Source: Flavobacteriales bacterium
Lineage (GTDB): Bacteria; Bacteroidota; Bacteroidia; Flavobacteriales_F; PHOS-HE28
Assembly: GCA_016716605.1 (NCBI GenBank)
Contig: JADJWA010000001.1
Span: 2,773,001-2,837,000, forward strand
DNA length: 64,000 bases
Direction of reading: 5' to 3'
A program made the position numbers and the translations under genes. The notes beneath the pieces were generated by a model. It had not been told where the DNA came from, did not search any database, and was given only the letters and a program-made list of their open reading frames with translations. Positions 17,105 through 24,942 of this stretch are shown here, piece by piece; positions within the stretch are counted from its first letter, which is position 1; each line of letters opens with the position of its first letter.

Positions 17105-19119
17105 CCGTTCGCAAGGTTGCGCTTCAGCAAGCGTGCGTTCAGCGCCACGATCACCGTGCTCAGGCTCATCAGGGCAGCGCCAAAGGCGGGACCGATCATG
17201 ATGCCTTGTGCATGAAGCACTCCTGCTGCCAAGGGAATGGCCACAACGTTGTAGCCAGCGGCCCACCAAAGATTCTGCACCATTTTGCGATAGGTGGCGC
17301 GGCCGAAGAGCAGGAGTTGGAGGATGTCATTCGGATCGCTGCGTACGAGAATGATATCGGCCGTGGCGGCAGCGACGTCCGTTCCCGAACCAACGGCGAT
17401 GCCCACATCGGCTTGGGCAAGTGCTGGCGCATCGTTCACACCGTCACCCGCCATGGCTACGTAGCCGCCCCCGTCTTGCAATCGCTTGATGATCTCCACC
17501 TTTTCGTGCGGGAGCACTTGGGAATAGTGCCCGTCCAGACCCAGCTCGTGGCTCACGTGGGCGGCCACGCGGTCGTTGTCGCCTGTGGCCATGTAGGTCT
17601 TGATGCCCAATGCGCGGAATCGTTCGATGGCCTGGAAGGAAGTGGCCCTGATCGGGTCGGCCAAGGCGATTGCTCCTGCTAAGCGGTCGTCAACCACCAC
17701 GAAGACCACGGTTTCCGTGGCATCGGTGAACGTGCGATCAGGGATCGTCATGCCCAGCGCTCCCGTTTGCTTCGGGCTTGCGATCACCACCTTGTGGCCC
17801 TCCACGGTCCCTTGAACGCCATGGCCAGGATCCGCTTTGAAGTCAGTGGCCTGCTGGATCGACAGGCCATCGTCCTTCAGCTTCCGCAGTATCCCGCTGG
17901 CGATGGGATGTTCGGAATGTTGCTCTACCGCGCCCGCATACCGCAGCAAAGAGGCTTGGTCGAAGGTGTCATCCAGCACCACGACACGCGTTACGCCGAA
18001 CTCACCTGTTGTCAGCGTACCCGTTTTGTCGAACACCATTGCGGAGACTTTCCGCGCGTTCTCGAAGGCGGTGCGATCGCGGATGAGTAGTCCGTTGCGT
18101 GCGGCTAGCATGGTGGAGTAAGCCACCACCAGCGGTACCGCCAATCCCAATGCGTGTGGGCAGGAGATCACCATCACCGTGACCATGCGCTCCAAGGCGA
18201 AGGGCAGGCCAGCGTCCATTAGCAACCATGCGATCATTGTGAGCACACCCGCACCCAAAGCCACATACGTGAGCCAGCGCGCGGCGCGATCGGCGAGGTG
18301 CTGCGTATTGGACTTCGCTTTCTGCGCCTCGCGGACAAGCTCGGCCACCTGATGCAGGTAGCTCGCTTCTCCCGTGTGTTCCACCCGCACGGTCAAAGAA
18401 CCATTCCCGTTGACGGAACCACCGATGACCCGATCATTGACGCTCCTGAGAACGGGCAAGGATTCACCCGTGAGCATGCTCTCGTTCACATGACTTTCGC
18501 CGCTCACCACCACGCTATCGGCGGGTATCTTCTCGCCAGGCTTGATCAGGATCACATCGTTGACCTTCAATGTGACCAGCTTGACGTCCATCACATGGTC
18601 TCCATGCACCAAATGGGCTTCATCGGGCATGAGCCGCACCAGCAGATCTAGCGCGTTCGAGGTGGCCATCACCGAACGCATTTCGATGATATGGCCAAGT
18701 AACATGATGTCGATAAGGGTGGCCAATTCCCAATAGAACAGCATGCCAGCCAGACCAAAGACCACGGCTGTACTATACAGATATGCTGAAGTGATCGCGA
18801 CAGCGATCAATGTCATCATGCCAGGTGCGCCCTTTCGCAGTTCACCGAGCGAACCTTGCAGGAAAGGCGAGCCACCGTAAACGAACACGGCTGTGGACAG
18901 CGCCAGTTGGATCCATGTGTCGCCTTGGAACCCCCAATGCACCCCTATGATCTCCTGCACCATGGGCGAGAGGACCACGATGGGGGCGGTGAGCAACAAT
19001 GAGATCCAGAGCCGTCGCCGATAGTCGGCGATCATGGCTGGACCGTGGACGGAGTGATCACCACCGTGCTCGCCATGCGCTTGATGCGCGGGGGAAGCGG
19101 CCATCGCTGTGGATGGCAT
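17101..19119 (-). CDS. copB: Copper-exporting P-type ATPase, CPH (CopB/P1B-3) type
   Basis: 672 aa from the ATG at 19119, giving the His-rich N-terminus (HQAHGEHGGDHSVHG) typical of CopB ATPases; a GTG slightly upstream is possible. Key motifs: TGES (actuator), CPHALG in the membrane metal path, the phosphorylation site FDKTGTLTTG, a GDGVNDAPALAQADVG hinge, and SEHP in the nucleotide domain. The CPH motif replaces CPC and marks the P1B-3 class, linked to Cu(II)/Cu(I) export. There is no N-terminal HMA domain, but HMA proteins are encoded just upstream in the same array. Confidence 0.93.
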   Translation of the reverse strand: MPSTAMAASPAHQAHGEHGGDHSVHGPAMIADYRRRLWISLLLTAPIVVLSPMVQEIIGVHWGFQGDTWIQLALSTAVFVYGGSPFLQGSLGELRKGAPGMMTLIAVAITSAYLYSTAVVFGLAGMLFYWELATLIDIMLLGHIIEMRSVMATSNALDLLVRLMPDEAHLVHGDHVMDVKLVTLKVNDVILIKPGEKIPADSVVVSGESHVNESMLTGESLPVLRSVNDRVIGGSVNGNGSLTVRVEHTGEASYLHQVAELVREAQKAKSNTQHLADRAARWLTYVALGAGVLTMIAWLLMDAGLPFALERMVTVMVISCPHALGLAVPLVVAYSTMLAARNGLLIRDRTAFENARKVSAMVFDKTGTLTTGEFGVTRVVVLDDTFDQASLLRYAGAVEQHSEHPIASGILRKLKDDGLSIQQATDFKADPGHGVQGTVEGHKVVIASPKQTGALGMTIPDRTFTDATETVVFVVVDDRLAGAIALADPIRATSFQAIERFRALGIKTYMATGDNDRVAAHVSHELGLDGHYSQVLPHEKVEIIKRLQDGGGYVAMAGDGVNDAPALAQADVGIAVGSGTDVAAATADIILVRSDPNDILQLLLFGRATYRKMVQNLWWAAGYNVVAIPLAAGVLHAQGIMIGPAFGAALMSLSTVIVALNARLLKRNLANG

Positions 19120-19169
19120 CGTATGGGACTGATGGTGTTCCACGACGTTGGCCTCTAGCCAATTGGTTT

Positions 19170-20069
19170 TTATTCTATCGTCTCTTGCAAGCTCCCGCAG
19201 CCCAGCATCATGCTGCCATAGAAGGGGTTCTTGATCTCCTTGTCCTTGCTCAACCAATCGGAGCCCCCGTTGTACATGGGGCAATGGTCGAGGTAGATCG
19301 CAACTTCCTTCGGCGCGGCCTTGGCCAGTTGCACCATGGCGGGAGTTAGCTTGGCGAAGAGGTCACGCTGCTTGCCCAGATCGCTTGTCTCGGAAAGCGG
19401 ATGCAGGTGGGGCATGGCTGCGGACATCACCTGCGGCCAAACCATCCGCACGTTCTCAGGAATCGACTTGTCGTCCACCGAGTGCATCGCGCCATCCAGT
19501 TCCTCCGCATGTTCCTTAGCGGCTGCCGCATCGGAGGCCACAAGCGCATCCTTCAGTTTGAAGTAGGCATCGAACACAGCCTGCAATGAAGCCGCTGTAG
19601 CCTTGGGGTGCTGCGTCGCTGAGTGATCATGTCCACTGGGCCCCATGTCCTTTTCTTCTGCGTGCGCCGCATGCTCGACGGGGGCGGTGGCCGTTGCGTG
19701 CTTGTCCGTCTCGGCAGGGTGCTTCATGGTGCGTTCGTATTGGCAGCAGCCAGGTAGTTGCGCGTAGGCCGCATCGGGGGCGAGATAGTTGGGCGTATCG
19801 TACCCAGCTTGGGCAATTCGCTTCAGGATCGCATCCAAGTTGGTCCGCGTGCTGTCATAGGCGATCGTGGCCTGCTTGGTATCAGGGTCCCAGTTCACCT
19901 GGGCTTCGCCATTCACATTGCCCGCTTTCTCGATCCGTTCTTCGCACATTCCGCAATCGCCATCGATGCGCAGGGAAACGGTGCGTGTGTTCTTCATCTG
20001 GGCCGCGCAACTTGAAAGAAGGGCGAAGCTCACAGAGGCAAGCAATAGGTTCAGGGCTTTCATGTTCAT
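19170..20069 (-). CDS. Lipoprotein with HMA domain and DUF3347
   Basis: 299 aa from the ATG at 20069 (MNMKALN; the next Met at 20063 also works). A lipoprotein signal (ALLSSC) leads to an HMA-like domain with GDCGMCEERIEKAG holding two Cys. A CCQYERT motif, a His-rich linker and a DUF3347 domain follow, the last with the diagnostic YLDHCPMYNGG, WLSKDKEIKNPFYGSMML and CG end. DUF3347 is also found next to CusB-like proteins and multicopper oxidases and is thought to bind copper. Its HMA half is a paralogue of the next upstream gene. Confidence 0.88.
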   Translation of the reverse strand: MNMKALNLLLASVSFALLSSCAAQMKNTRTVSLRIDGDCGMCEERIEKAGNVNGEAQVNWDPDTKQATIAYDSTRTNLDAILKRIAQAGYDTPNYLAPDAAYAQLPGCCQYERTMKHPAETDKHATATAPVEHAAHAEEKDMGPSGHDHSATQHPKATAASLQAVFDAYFKLKDALVASDAAAAKEHAEELDGAMHSVDDKSIPENVRMVWPQVMSAAMPHLHPLSETSDLGKQRDLFAKLTPAMVQLAKAAPKEVAIYLDHCPMYNGGSDWLSKDKEIKNPFYGSMMLGCGSLQETIE

Positions 20070-20092
20070 GGTCTTTGTGGTCGGTTCGGAGA

Positions 20093-20476
20093 TCAATGCC
20101 CGTGCCGCTTGTCACTTGGGGTGGGCGGTTTCACATCTTTTCCCGTTCGCTCGTACTGGCAGCACTCAGGCAGTTCGCTGTATGCGCTGTCTGGCGCAAT
20201 GAATGATTGGTTGTCATATCCCGCAGCCGCGATGCGCATGAGCACGGCGTTCAATGAAGTGCGCGTGCTGTCATAGGTGATCGTCGCATGCCGAGTTTCC
20301 TTGTCCCAATCTGCTTCGGACAACCCTTCCACAAGGGCGGCCTGTTCGATCGTTTCCTCGCACATACTGCAATTGCCGTTGATGAGCACCTCGGCTTCTT
20401 GTGCGTTCTGGATGGTCGAGCAGGAACCAAGCAAACCGATGAGGGGTAGGATGAGCAAAGTCGTGCGCGTCGCCAT
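20093..20476 (-). CDS. HMA-domain lipoprotein
   Basis: 127 aa. Lipoprotein signal peptide (IGLLGSC), then an HMA fold with GNCSMCEETIEQAA and the strand HATITYDSTRT, ending in PECCQYERTGKD and a His tail. It is strikingly similar to the N-terminal half of the gene downstream, including STRTxLxAxLxRIAxAGYD and CCQYERT, so the two arose by tandem duplication. Likely a periplasmic copper-binding chaperone tethered to a membrane. It ends four bases beyond an unused upstream start of the next gene. Confidence 0.82.
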   Translation of the reverse strand: MATRTTLLILPLIGLLGSCSTIQNAQEAEVLINGNCSMCEETIEQAALVEGLSEADWDKETRHATITYDSTRTSLNAVLMRIAAAGYDNQSFIAPDSAYSELPECCQYERTGKDVKPPTPSDKRHGH

Positions 20477-20488
20477 GGGTCGTTCGTT

Positions 20489-21229
20489 TCAGGTTGAATG
20501 TGTCCCCAAAACCGTCATCGCGGCGCTCATGGCCACCATGAGGAGGTCTTCCACCAGCGTCACTTTGCTCAGTGGCAACTTGAAGATGGTCCCCAAGCAC
20601 GCGCATTGGAAGGGGGAGTTCCTCATCACTTGTTGCACCACACCGATACTGCTGACACCCATCACAACGAGTGTAACGGCATTGGTGATCGGAGAGAGGG
20701 GAGCCACCACGTAAGAGATACCAAGCCCCAGTTCGATGAAAGGATAGATGAGGCCGTATGCGGGTATGCGCTTGGCGATCACATCGTATGTGGCATAGCC
20801 CTCCGCGAAACCGCGAACGTCAAGCATTTTGAAGAACGAGAACGTGAGGAAGAAGGCTGCCATGAAGGCGCCCATCCAGTGCATCGGGTCAAAGCCACCT
20901 CGTGCGACCTGCACCAGTGTGGCCGCTCCTGCGATGTAGGCGAATAGCAGGTAAATAGGCTTGAATGAGGTCGCCTCTACTTGTTGTGGATCACTGGCAA
21001 TGACCCTTGGGATCGAGTGCCCGTTCTCGCTAAGACTGAAGTTACCCGCGTTCGCTACGGTCTTGGCCAGCACAGAAGTGTTCACATGTGCTGACATGGT
21101 GACGATCGCCAACGGTGGGTTCTGGGTCACGTCGGCATTAGTGATACCAGGGATGCTCTGAAGCGCGGTTCTCACTTTGGCTACGCAATTGCCACAGGTG
21201 AGCCCTTGGATGGAATAGGTGTGGATCAT
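20489..21229 (-). CDS. HMA domain fused to a MauE/DoxX-like membrane domain
   Basis: 246 aa from the ATG at 21229. Residues 1-70 are a classic HMA domain (MIHTYSIQGLTCGNCVAKVR). Residues ~95-246 have four to five spans with GYATYDVIAKRIPAYGLIYPFIELGLG in pieces, the pattern of the MauE/DoxX-like membrane family, and a Cys pair in FQCACLGT. The HMA part suggests cytoplasmic copper binding; the role of the membrane half is unknown, though MauE relatives take part in disulfide or redox maturation. Same operon as the copper ATPase. Confidence 0.85.
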   Translation of the reverse strand: MIHTYSIQGLTCGNCVAKVRTALQSIPGITNADVTQNPPLAIVTMSAHVNTSVLAKTVANAGNFSLSENGHSIPRVIASDPQQVEATSFKPIYLLFAYIAGAATLVQVARGGFDPMHWMGAFMAAFFLTFSFFKMLDVRGFAEGYATYDVIAKRIPAYGLIYPFIELGLGISYVVAPLSPITNAVTLVVMGVSSIGVVQQVMRNSPFQCACLGTIFKLPLSKVTLVEDLLMVAMSAAMTVLGTHST

Positions 21230-21233
21230 GGTC

Positions 21234-21252
21234 GCTTTGTTTGGTACAAAGC
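21234..21252. repeat. Short inverted repeat upstream of the HMA-MauE gene
   Basis: GCTTTG and CAAAGC form 6-bp arms separated by seven bases, five bases ahead of the start codon at 21229. This could be an operator for the adjacent AraC-type regulator, but six-base arms are also expected by chance. Confidence 0.25.
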
Positions 21253-21309
21253 TCCAGTCACGACCACCGCGACTTGTTATAGGATGATGGATAAGAGTTA
21301 CACCTTCCA

Positions 21310-21900
21310 TCAGTGCTCCGTGTTCACCTTGTCGATCGCCTTACGCCGTTCAGCCCCGATGCGCTTGAAATGCGAAGGGCTGTGCCCAACGAACTGGGCG
21401 AACTGATTGCTCAGGTGCTGTACGCTGCTATAGCCCAGCCGATCCGCGATCTCTGTCAGGTTCAATTCGTCGTATACAAGCAGTTCCTTCGCCCGCTCCA
21501 ACCGCAATAGGTTATGGTAGCGCTCGATGCTCGTTCCTTCCACTTGCGAGAAGAGCTTGCTAAGTCCTGAGTACTCCATGCCCATGTCGCGGGCCAGCCA
21601 TGCGGAGAGTTTCTCCTTGCTGCGTTGCATGGCATGCTCCTTTACATGTTGTTGTAGCAGGAGTTTGACGCGTTCCACCTTCTGCACGCGCCTGTCATCT
21701 ATCAGCTCGAAACCGATCTCTGCTAGGCGGGTGGCAAGTCTTTCGCGTTGAGCACCAGTCAAGGGGTTGGTCAAGTTCACCTCACCAAGGTTCACGTGCG
21801 TGTACCCGATATCCACTTCGTCCAACAAGCGACGCACGGCCGTCCGACATCGGTCGCAGACCATGTTCCGTATATGCAGCCCGTGTTCGGGTTCCTTCAT
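21310..21900 (-). CDS. AraC-family regulator with N-terminal metal-binding-like domain
   Basis: 196 aa. The C-terminal ~100 residues are a double helix-turn-helix AraC domain (LSAWLARDMGMEYSGLSKLF in part; LNLTEIADRLGYSSVQHLSNQF in part, then GHSPSHFKRI). The N-terminus has a GLHIRNMVCDRCRTAVRRLL-like stretch with Cys15 and Cys18, resembling the metal loop of HMA domains rather than a sugar cupin. It sits inside the copper array, so a copper-responsive activator is the natural inference. Related regulators occur near copper genes in other Bacteroidota. Confidence 0.85.
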   Translation of the reverse strand: MKEPEHGLHIRNMVCDRCRTAVRRLLDEVDIGYTHVNLGEVNLTNPLTGAQRERLATRLAEIGFELIDDRRVQKVERVKLLLQQHVKEHAMQRSKEKLSAWLARDMGMEYSGLSKLFSQVEGTSIERYHNLLRLERAKELLVYDELNLTEIADRLGYSSVQHLSNQFAQFVGHSPSHFKRIGAERRKAIDKVNTEH

Positions 21901-21903
21901 GGA

Positions 21904-22650
21904 TCACCGCTTTACGAAGCAACCTACCTCGCGTGACATGTCGGCGGTGGTAAGTTCCAAGGTGTACAAACCAGCAGGTAGAGCGCTCACGTCCAGCGTG
22001 GCACCGTTGATTCCCCGATTGAGCAGTACTAGACGGCCATGGACGTCCGTCACCTTCGCCGTGAAGTAAGAGCCCTTCAGGTTCAGCGTGGTAGATGCAG
22101 GGTTCGGGCCTAGAGTGATCCTTCGGGTTCCGTTCTCGGTAATGCTGTTCGCATCCATCAGCGCCTGATCGATGGCATCGGTGATGATGCCGTTGAGCCC
22201 GACGGCATAGCCTAGATGCACATAGTAGACCCCATGTGAATTTCCCCCACCGAGCACCACGATCGTGGGCATGCCCATGCCACCATAGTAGGTAGTCTGA
22301 TCGCTCATGCCCGCGAATACGGGATGAGTGACACCGCCCGTCACAGCCCAATCCGTGATCTCCATGCAAGTGATGTCATCGCTGAACCCGATGCTATAGA
22401 ACTTCACCCGCGCAGGATCGGTGGTGTTCGGTATCACGTTCTCCGCTATCTCCACCGTGGCGGGTGCGCAATCGGGGCATTGCATCATGACGAGATCGAG
22501 GACCACCACATTCCCAGCGTCCAACTCACTGAAGAGGTGATGCGAGGCGCCGCCGCAATCGTCAGCGATGAAGTCGAGTGCGGTTGTCTGTGCGTTCGTT
22601 TCCGCGATCACCCAAAGACACGCGGTCACAAGCAGATTCCTGGAGTTCAT
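21904..22650 (-). CDS. T9SS-sorted thioredoxin-like secreted protein
   Basis: 248 aa. Signal peptide, then a redoxin-like domain starting TTALDFIADDCGG. A Cys pair lies in MMQCPDCAPAT at the position of a thioredoxin active site, and a cis-Pro-like GMGMPTIVVLGGG comes later. The last ~75 residues are a T9SS type A sorting domain (LGPNPASTTLNLKG to the end VGCFVKR). It would be secreted and anchored at the cell surface. It is a paralogue of the gene at 24167. Possible roles are disulfide handling or copper-protein assembly outside the cell; this is inference from context. Confidence 0.82.
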   Translation of the reverse strand: MNSRNLLVTACLWVIAETNAQTTALDFIADDCGGASHHLFSELDAGNVVVLDLVMMQCPDCAPATVEIAENVIPNTTDPARVKFYSIGFSDDITCMEITDWAVTGGVTHPVFAGMSDQTTYYGGMGMPTIVVLGGGNSHGVYYVHLGYAVGLNGIITDAIDQALMDANSITENGTRRITLGPNPASTTLNLKGSYFTAKVTDVHGRLVLLNRGINGATLDVSALPAGLYTLELTTADMSREVGCFVKR

Positions 22651-22697
22651 CTTGTTGGCATCAACTCGGTGAAATGGTGTGTAGCTCGGGTTGTGGT

Positions 22698-24167
22698 CTA
22701 TTGTTTCACGAAGTGACCGACTGCACGCGACTTGTCCGCGGCCGTGAACGCTATGATGTAATGGCCTGTAGGAAGCGAATTCACATCCACCACGCCCCCT
22801 GACAATGGAGCGTTCCGCATCACGATGCTTCCTTCAGCATCGGTCACATCAGCGGTGATGTAGCGAAGGGGGATATTAATCTCGGTACTGGCGGGGTTGG
22901 GCCAAAGAAGGATTAGCTCACTACGACGGGTGACGGGTAGCAAGCCCACACTTGTGCCGATCACCGCTTTCCGATAGCGCACCTGACCAAGACCTGCTTC
23001 GCTCCAAACGATGTGGAACGCTCCATTGGAATACGCGATATCAGGTGTCTTCTGAGCACCAGCTAGGTCTATGTTCACCGTGTCTGGCTCGCTAAGACCT
23101 AGAACTCCTGTTGTGCTCCAACTGAACAGGATCTCGCTCTGTCCGCTCATGGTCTGCTGCCACACCACCCCGAGCGTGTCTCCGCTGCCAGCAATACGAG
23201 GAAAGTTCTGTTGCAAGCTCATCGGCTGGCCCGCGTGCAGTCTGTACTGCTCGCCCAGTGTCAGATCTGTTGCCAATGCGCTTCCCAGATAGACCTTGGT
23301 TCCGTTGTTGGCTCCTGACATCCACACGAAGCGAACGCTGTCGCCGTCGAGATAGCCATCGGGTCCACTGGAAGGACAGGCGGCCAGTACCCATCCTGTG
23401 GTATCGACTACGGATCCAAAGGGAAAGCTCGCTCCGTCATCGGTGGAAGACGCGCCACATATCACGCGCACATCGGATCCTGCATTGCGGTAGAGCGCCA
23501 CAACATGATCGGGATCGGCTATGATTTGGTTCGGACAGCAATCGCAGACATTGCCAGGTAAGAACGGAGTGCTGACCTGCACAGGTGTCATGAACGCGCC
23601 TCCCATCATGCGCGTTACGACCTGTCTTGCCCCAGCAAAACCACCATCGAACTGCATGTATTGGACCACTGGCGCATCGGAATCGGAGACATCGATGGAA
23701 GGGAAGCGCGAGACCAGTCCATCCAAAGGCTCCACGCGCATTGTATCCCCCCATGTGAAGCCACCGTCATCAGAACGGCGGACGTAAATGGGCATGCTCT
23801 CCTCAGGAGCGGCTTTCATCACCACCCACACGCTATTCCCCGCGGAGGCGATGCTGCTTCCCATCCAATCGGCAATGGCGGGCATGAATCCCGTGCTCAA
23901 CTGGACGGGAGCATTGAACGCCGCTCCATTACCTACGGCAACATGGTTTGCCATCGGCGAATTATCGCCCCAGAGCACAACGGGATCATTATTCGCGTTC
24001 AGTGCAATACGCGGCCGAAGTGCGCCGTGGTCCAAAGCGTTGCAATCGATCGCTTGCTCCCAGAAGAGCACAGGTTCTTGGGCCAATGACGCGTGGCCGA
24101 ATACCACAGAGCCAAAGACCACTGCGGCACTCTGCCTTAACACGGAAATGAGTTGGCTGTGCTTCAT
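22698..24167 (-). CDS. T9SS-sorted sialidase-fold (BNR-repeat) protein
   Basis: 489 aa from the ATG at 24167, whose first base overlaps the TGA of the upstream gene (TGATG), indicating coupling. Repeated Asp-box-like pieces (RRSDDGGFTWGD, GASSTDDGASFPFG) point to a six-bladed sialidase-like propeller. A T9SS sorting domain ends in AVGHFVKQ, nearly the same end as the neighbouring paralogues. No catalytic sialidase residues can be assigned, so it is better seen as a secreted propeller of unknown ligand. A CDCCPN motif in the middle could bind metal. Confidence 0.75.
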   Translation of the reverse strand: MKHSQLISVLRQSAAVVFGSVVFGHASLAQEPVLFWEQAIDCNALDHGALRPRIALNANNDPVVLWGDNSPMANHVAVGNGAAFNAPVQLSTGFMPAIADWMGSSIASAGNSVWVVMKAAPEESMPIYVRRSDDGGFTWGDTMRVEPLDGLVSRFPSIDVSDSDAPVVQYMQFDGGFAGARQVVTRMMGGAFMTPVQVSTPFLPGNVCDCCPNQIIADPDHVVALYRNAGSDVRVICGASSTDDGASFPFGSVVDTTGWVLAACPSSGPDGYLDGDSVRFVWMSGANNGTKVYLGSALATDLTLGEQYRLHAGQPMSLQQNFPRIAGSGDTLGVVWQQTMSGQSEILFSWSTTGVLGLSEPDTVNIDLAGAQKTPDIAYSNGAFHIVWSEAGLGQVRYRKAVIGTSVGLLPVTRRSELILLWPNPASTEINIPLRYITADVTDAEGSIVMRNAPLSGGVVDVNSLPTGHYIIAFTAADKSRAVGHFVKQ

Positions 24168-24904
24168 CACTGTTTCATAAAACGGCCTACGGCGTGCGAC
24201 TTGTCCGCTGCGATGAGTTCCAAGGTGTACTGCCCAGAGGCAAGTGTGCTCACGTCCAGAGAGGTGCCGTTCGGGATGTTATTCAGCACGACACGGCCAT
24301 GCATGTCGATCACTTTGGCCGAGGTGTAACTTCCATTCAAGTTCAGCACGCTGCCAACTGGATTCGGGCCAAGGGTGATGGAACGAGCACTGTTCTCTTC
24401 AACACCGTTCGCATCCAGCAAGGCGGTGTTGATAGCCGATATGATCGTCGGGTTGTCGCTGGCACTATGGCCCAGCTCATTGTAGTACACGCCGTGGGTG
24501 GCTCCGCCGCCGAGCACGATCACGGTGGGCATGCCCATGCCACCGTAGTAGGTGGTCTGTGCGCTCATGCCCCCGAATACGGGATGGGTGAAGCCGTTGG
24601 TCGTTGCCCACGAGGTGATCTGCGCACAAGTGACGGAGTTCGAGAACCCAATTGAGTAGAACTTCACCATGGCGGGGTTCGATGTGTTCGGGATCACATC
24701 ATCGACGATGGCATGCGTTGCGGGAATGCACGAAGGGCAGCCCATCATCACCAGGTCGATCACCACGCAATAGCCTGCGTCGAGGTCACTGAACAGGGTG
24801 TGCGAGGCTCCCGCGCAGTCGTTCGCGGTGAAATCCAATGCGGTCGTTTGGGCACGCATGCCCGTTGCGGCAAGCAGTGCGATCGAGAGGTACAGGTGTT
24901 TCAT
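24167..24904 (-). CDS. T9SS-sorted thioredoxin-like secreted protein, paralogue
   Basis: 245 aa from the ATG at 24904 (signal peptide ending ATGMRAQ). It shares with the protein at 21904 the start TTALDFTANDCAGASH, the Cys pair (MMGCPSC), the line TTYYGGMGMPTVIVLGGG in parts, and the T9SS end. Two copies flanking the propeller gene imply duplication within the operon. The CPxC-like motif (CPSC here, CPDC in the paralogue) suggests redox activity or metal binding. Confidence 0.82.
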   Translation of the reverse strand: MKHLYLSIALLAATGMRAQTTALDFTANDCAGASHTLFSDLDAGYCVVIDLVMMGCPSCIPATHAIVDDVIPNTSNPAMVKFYSIGFSNSVTCAQITSWATTNGFTHPVFGGMSAQTTYYGGMGMPTVIVLGGGATHGVYYNELGHSASDNPTIISAINTALLDANGVEENSARSITLGPNPVGSVLNLNGSYTSAKVIDMHGRVVLNNIPNGTSLDVSTLASGQYTLELIAADKSHAVGRFMKQ

Positions 24905-24942
24905 GTTCGGCGAGGTTTGAGTGTTTGGATGTTTGTTTCTGT

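Noticed and set aside
22698..24167. Active sialidase
   Set aside because: Asp-box-like repeats are present, but the catalytic Arg triad and Tyr/Glu pair could not be identified.
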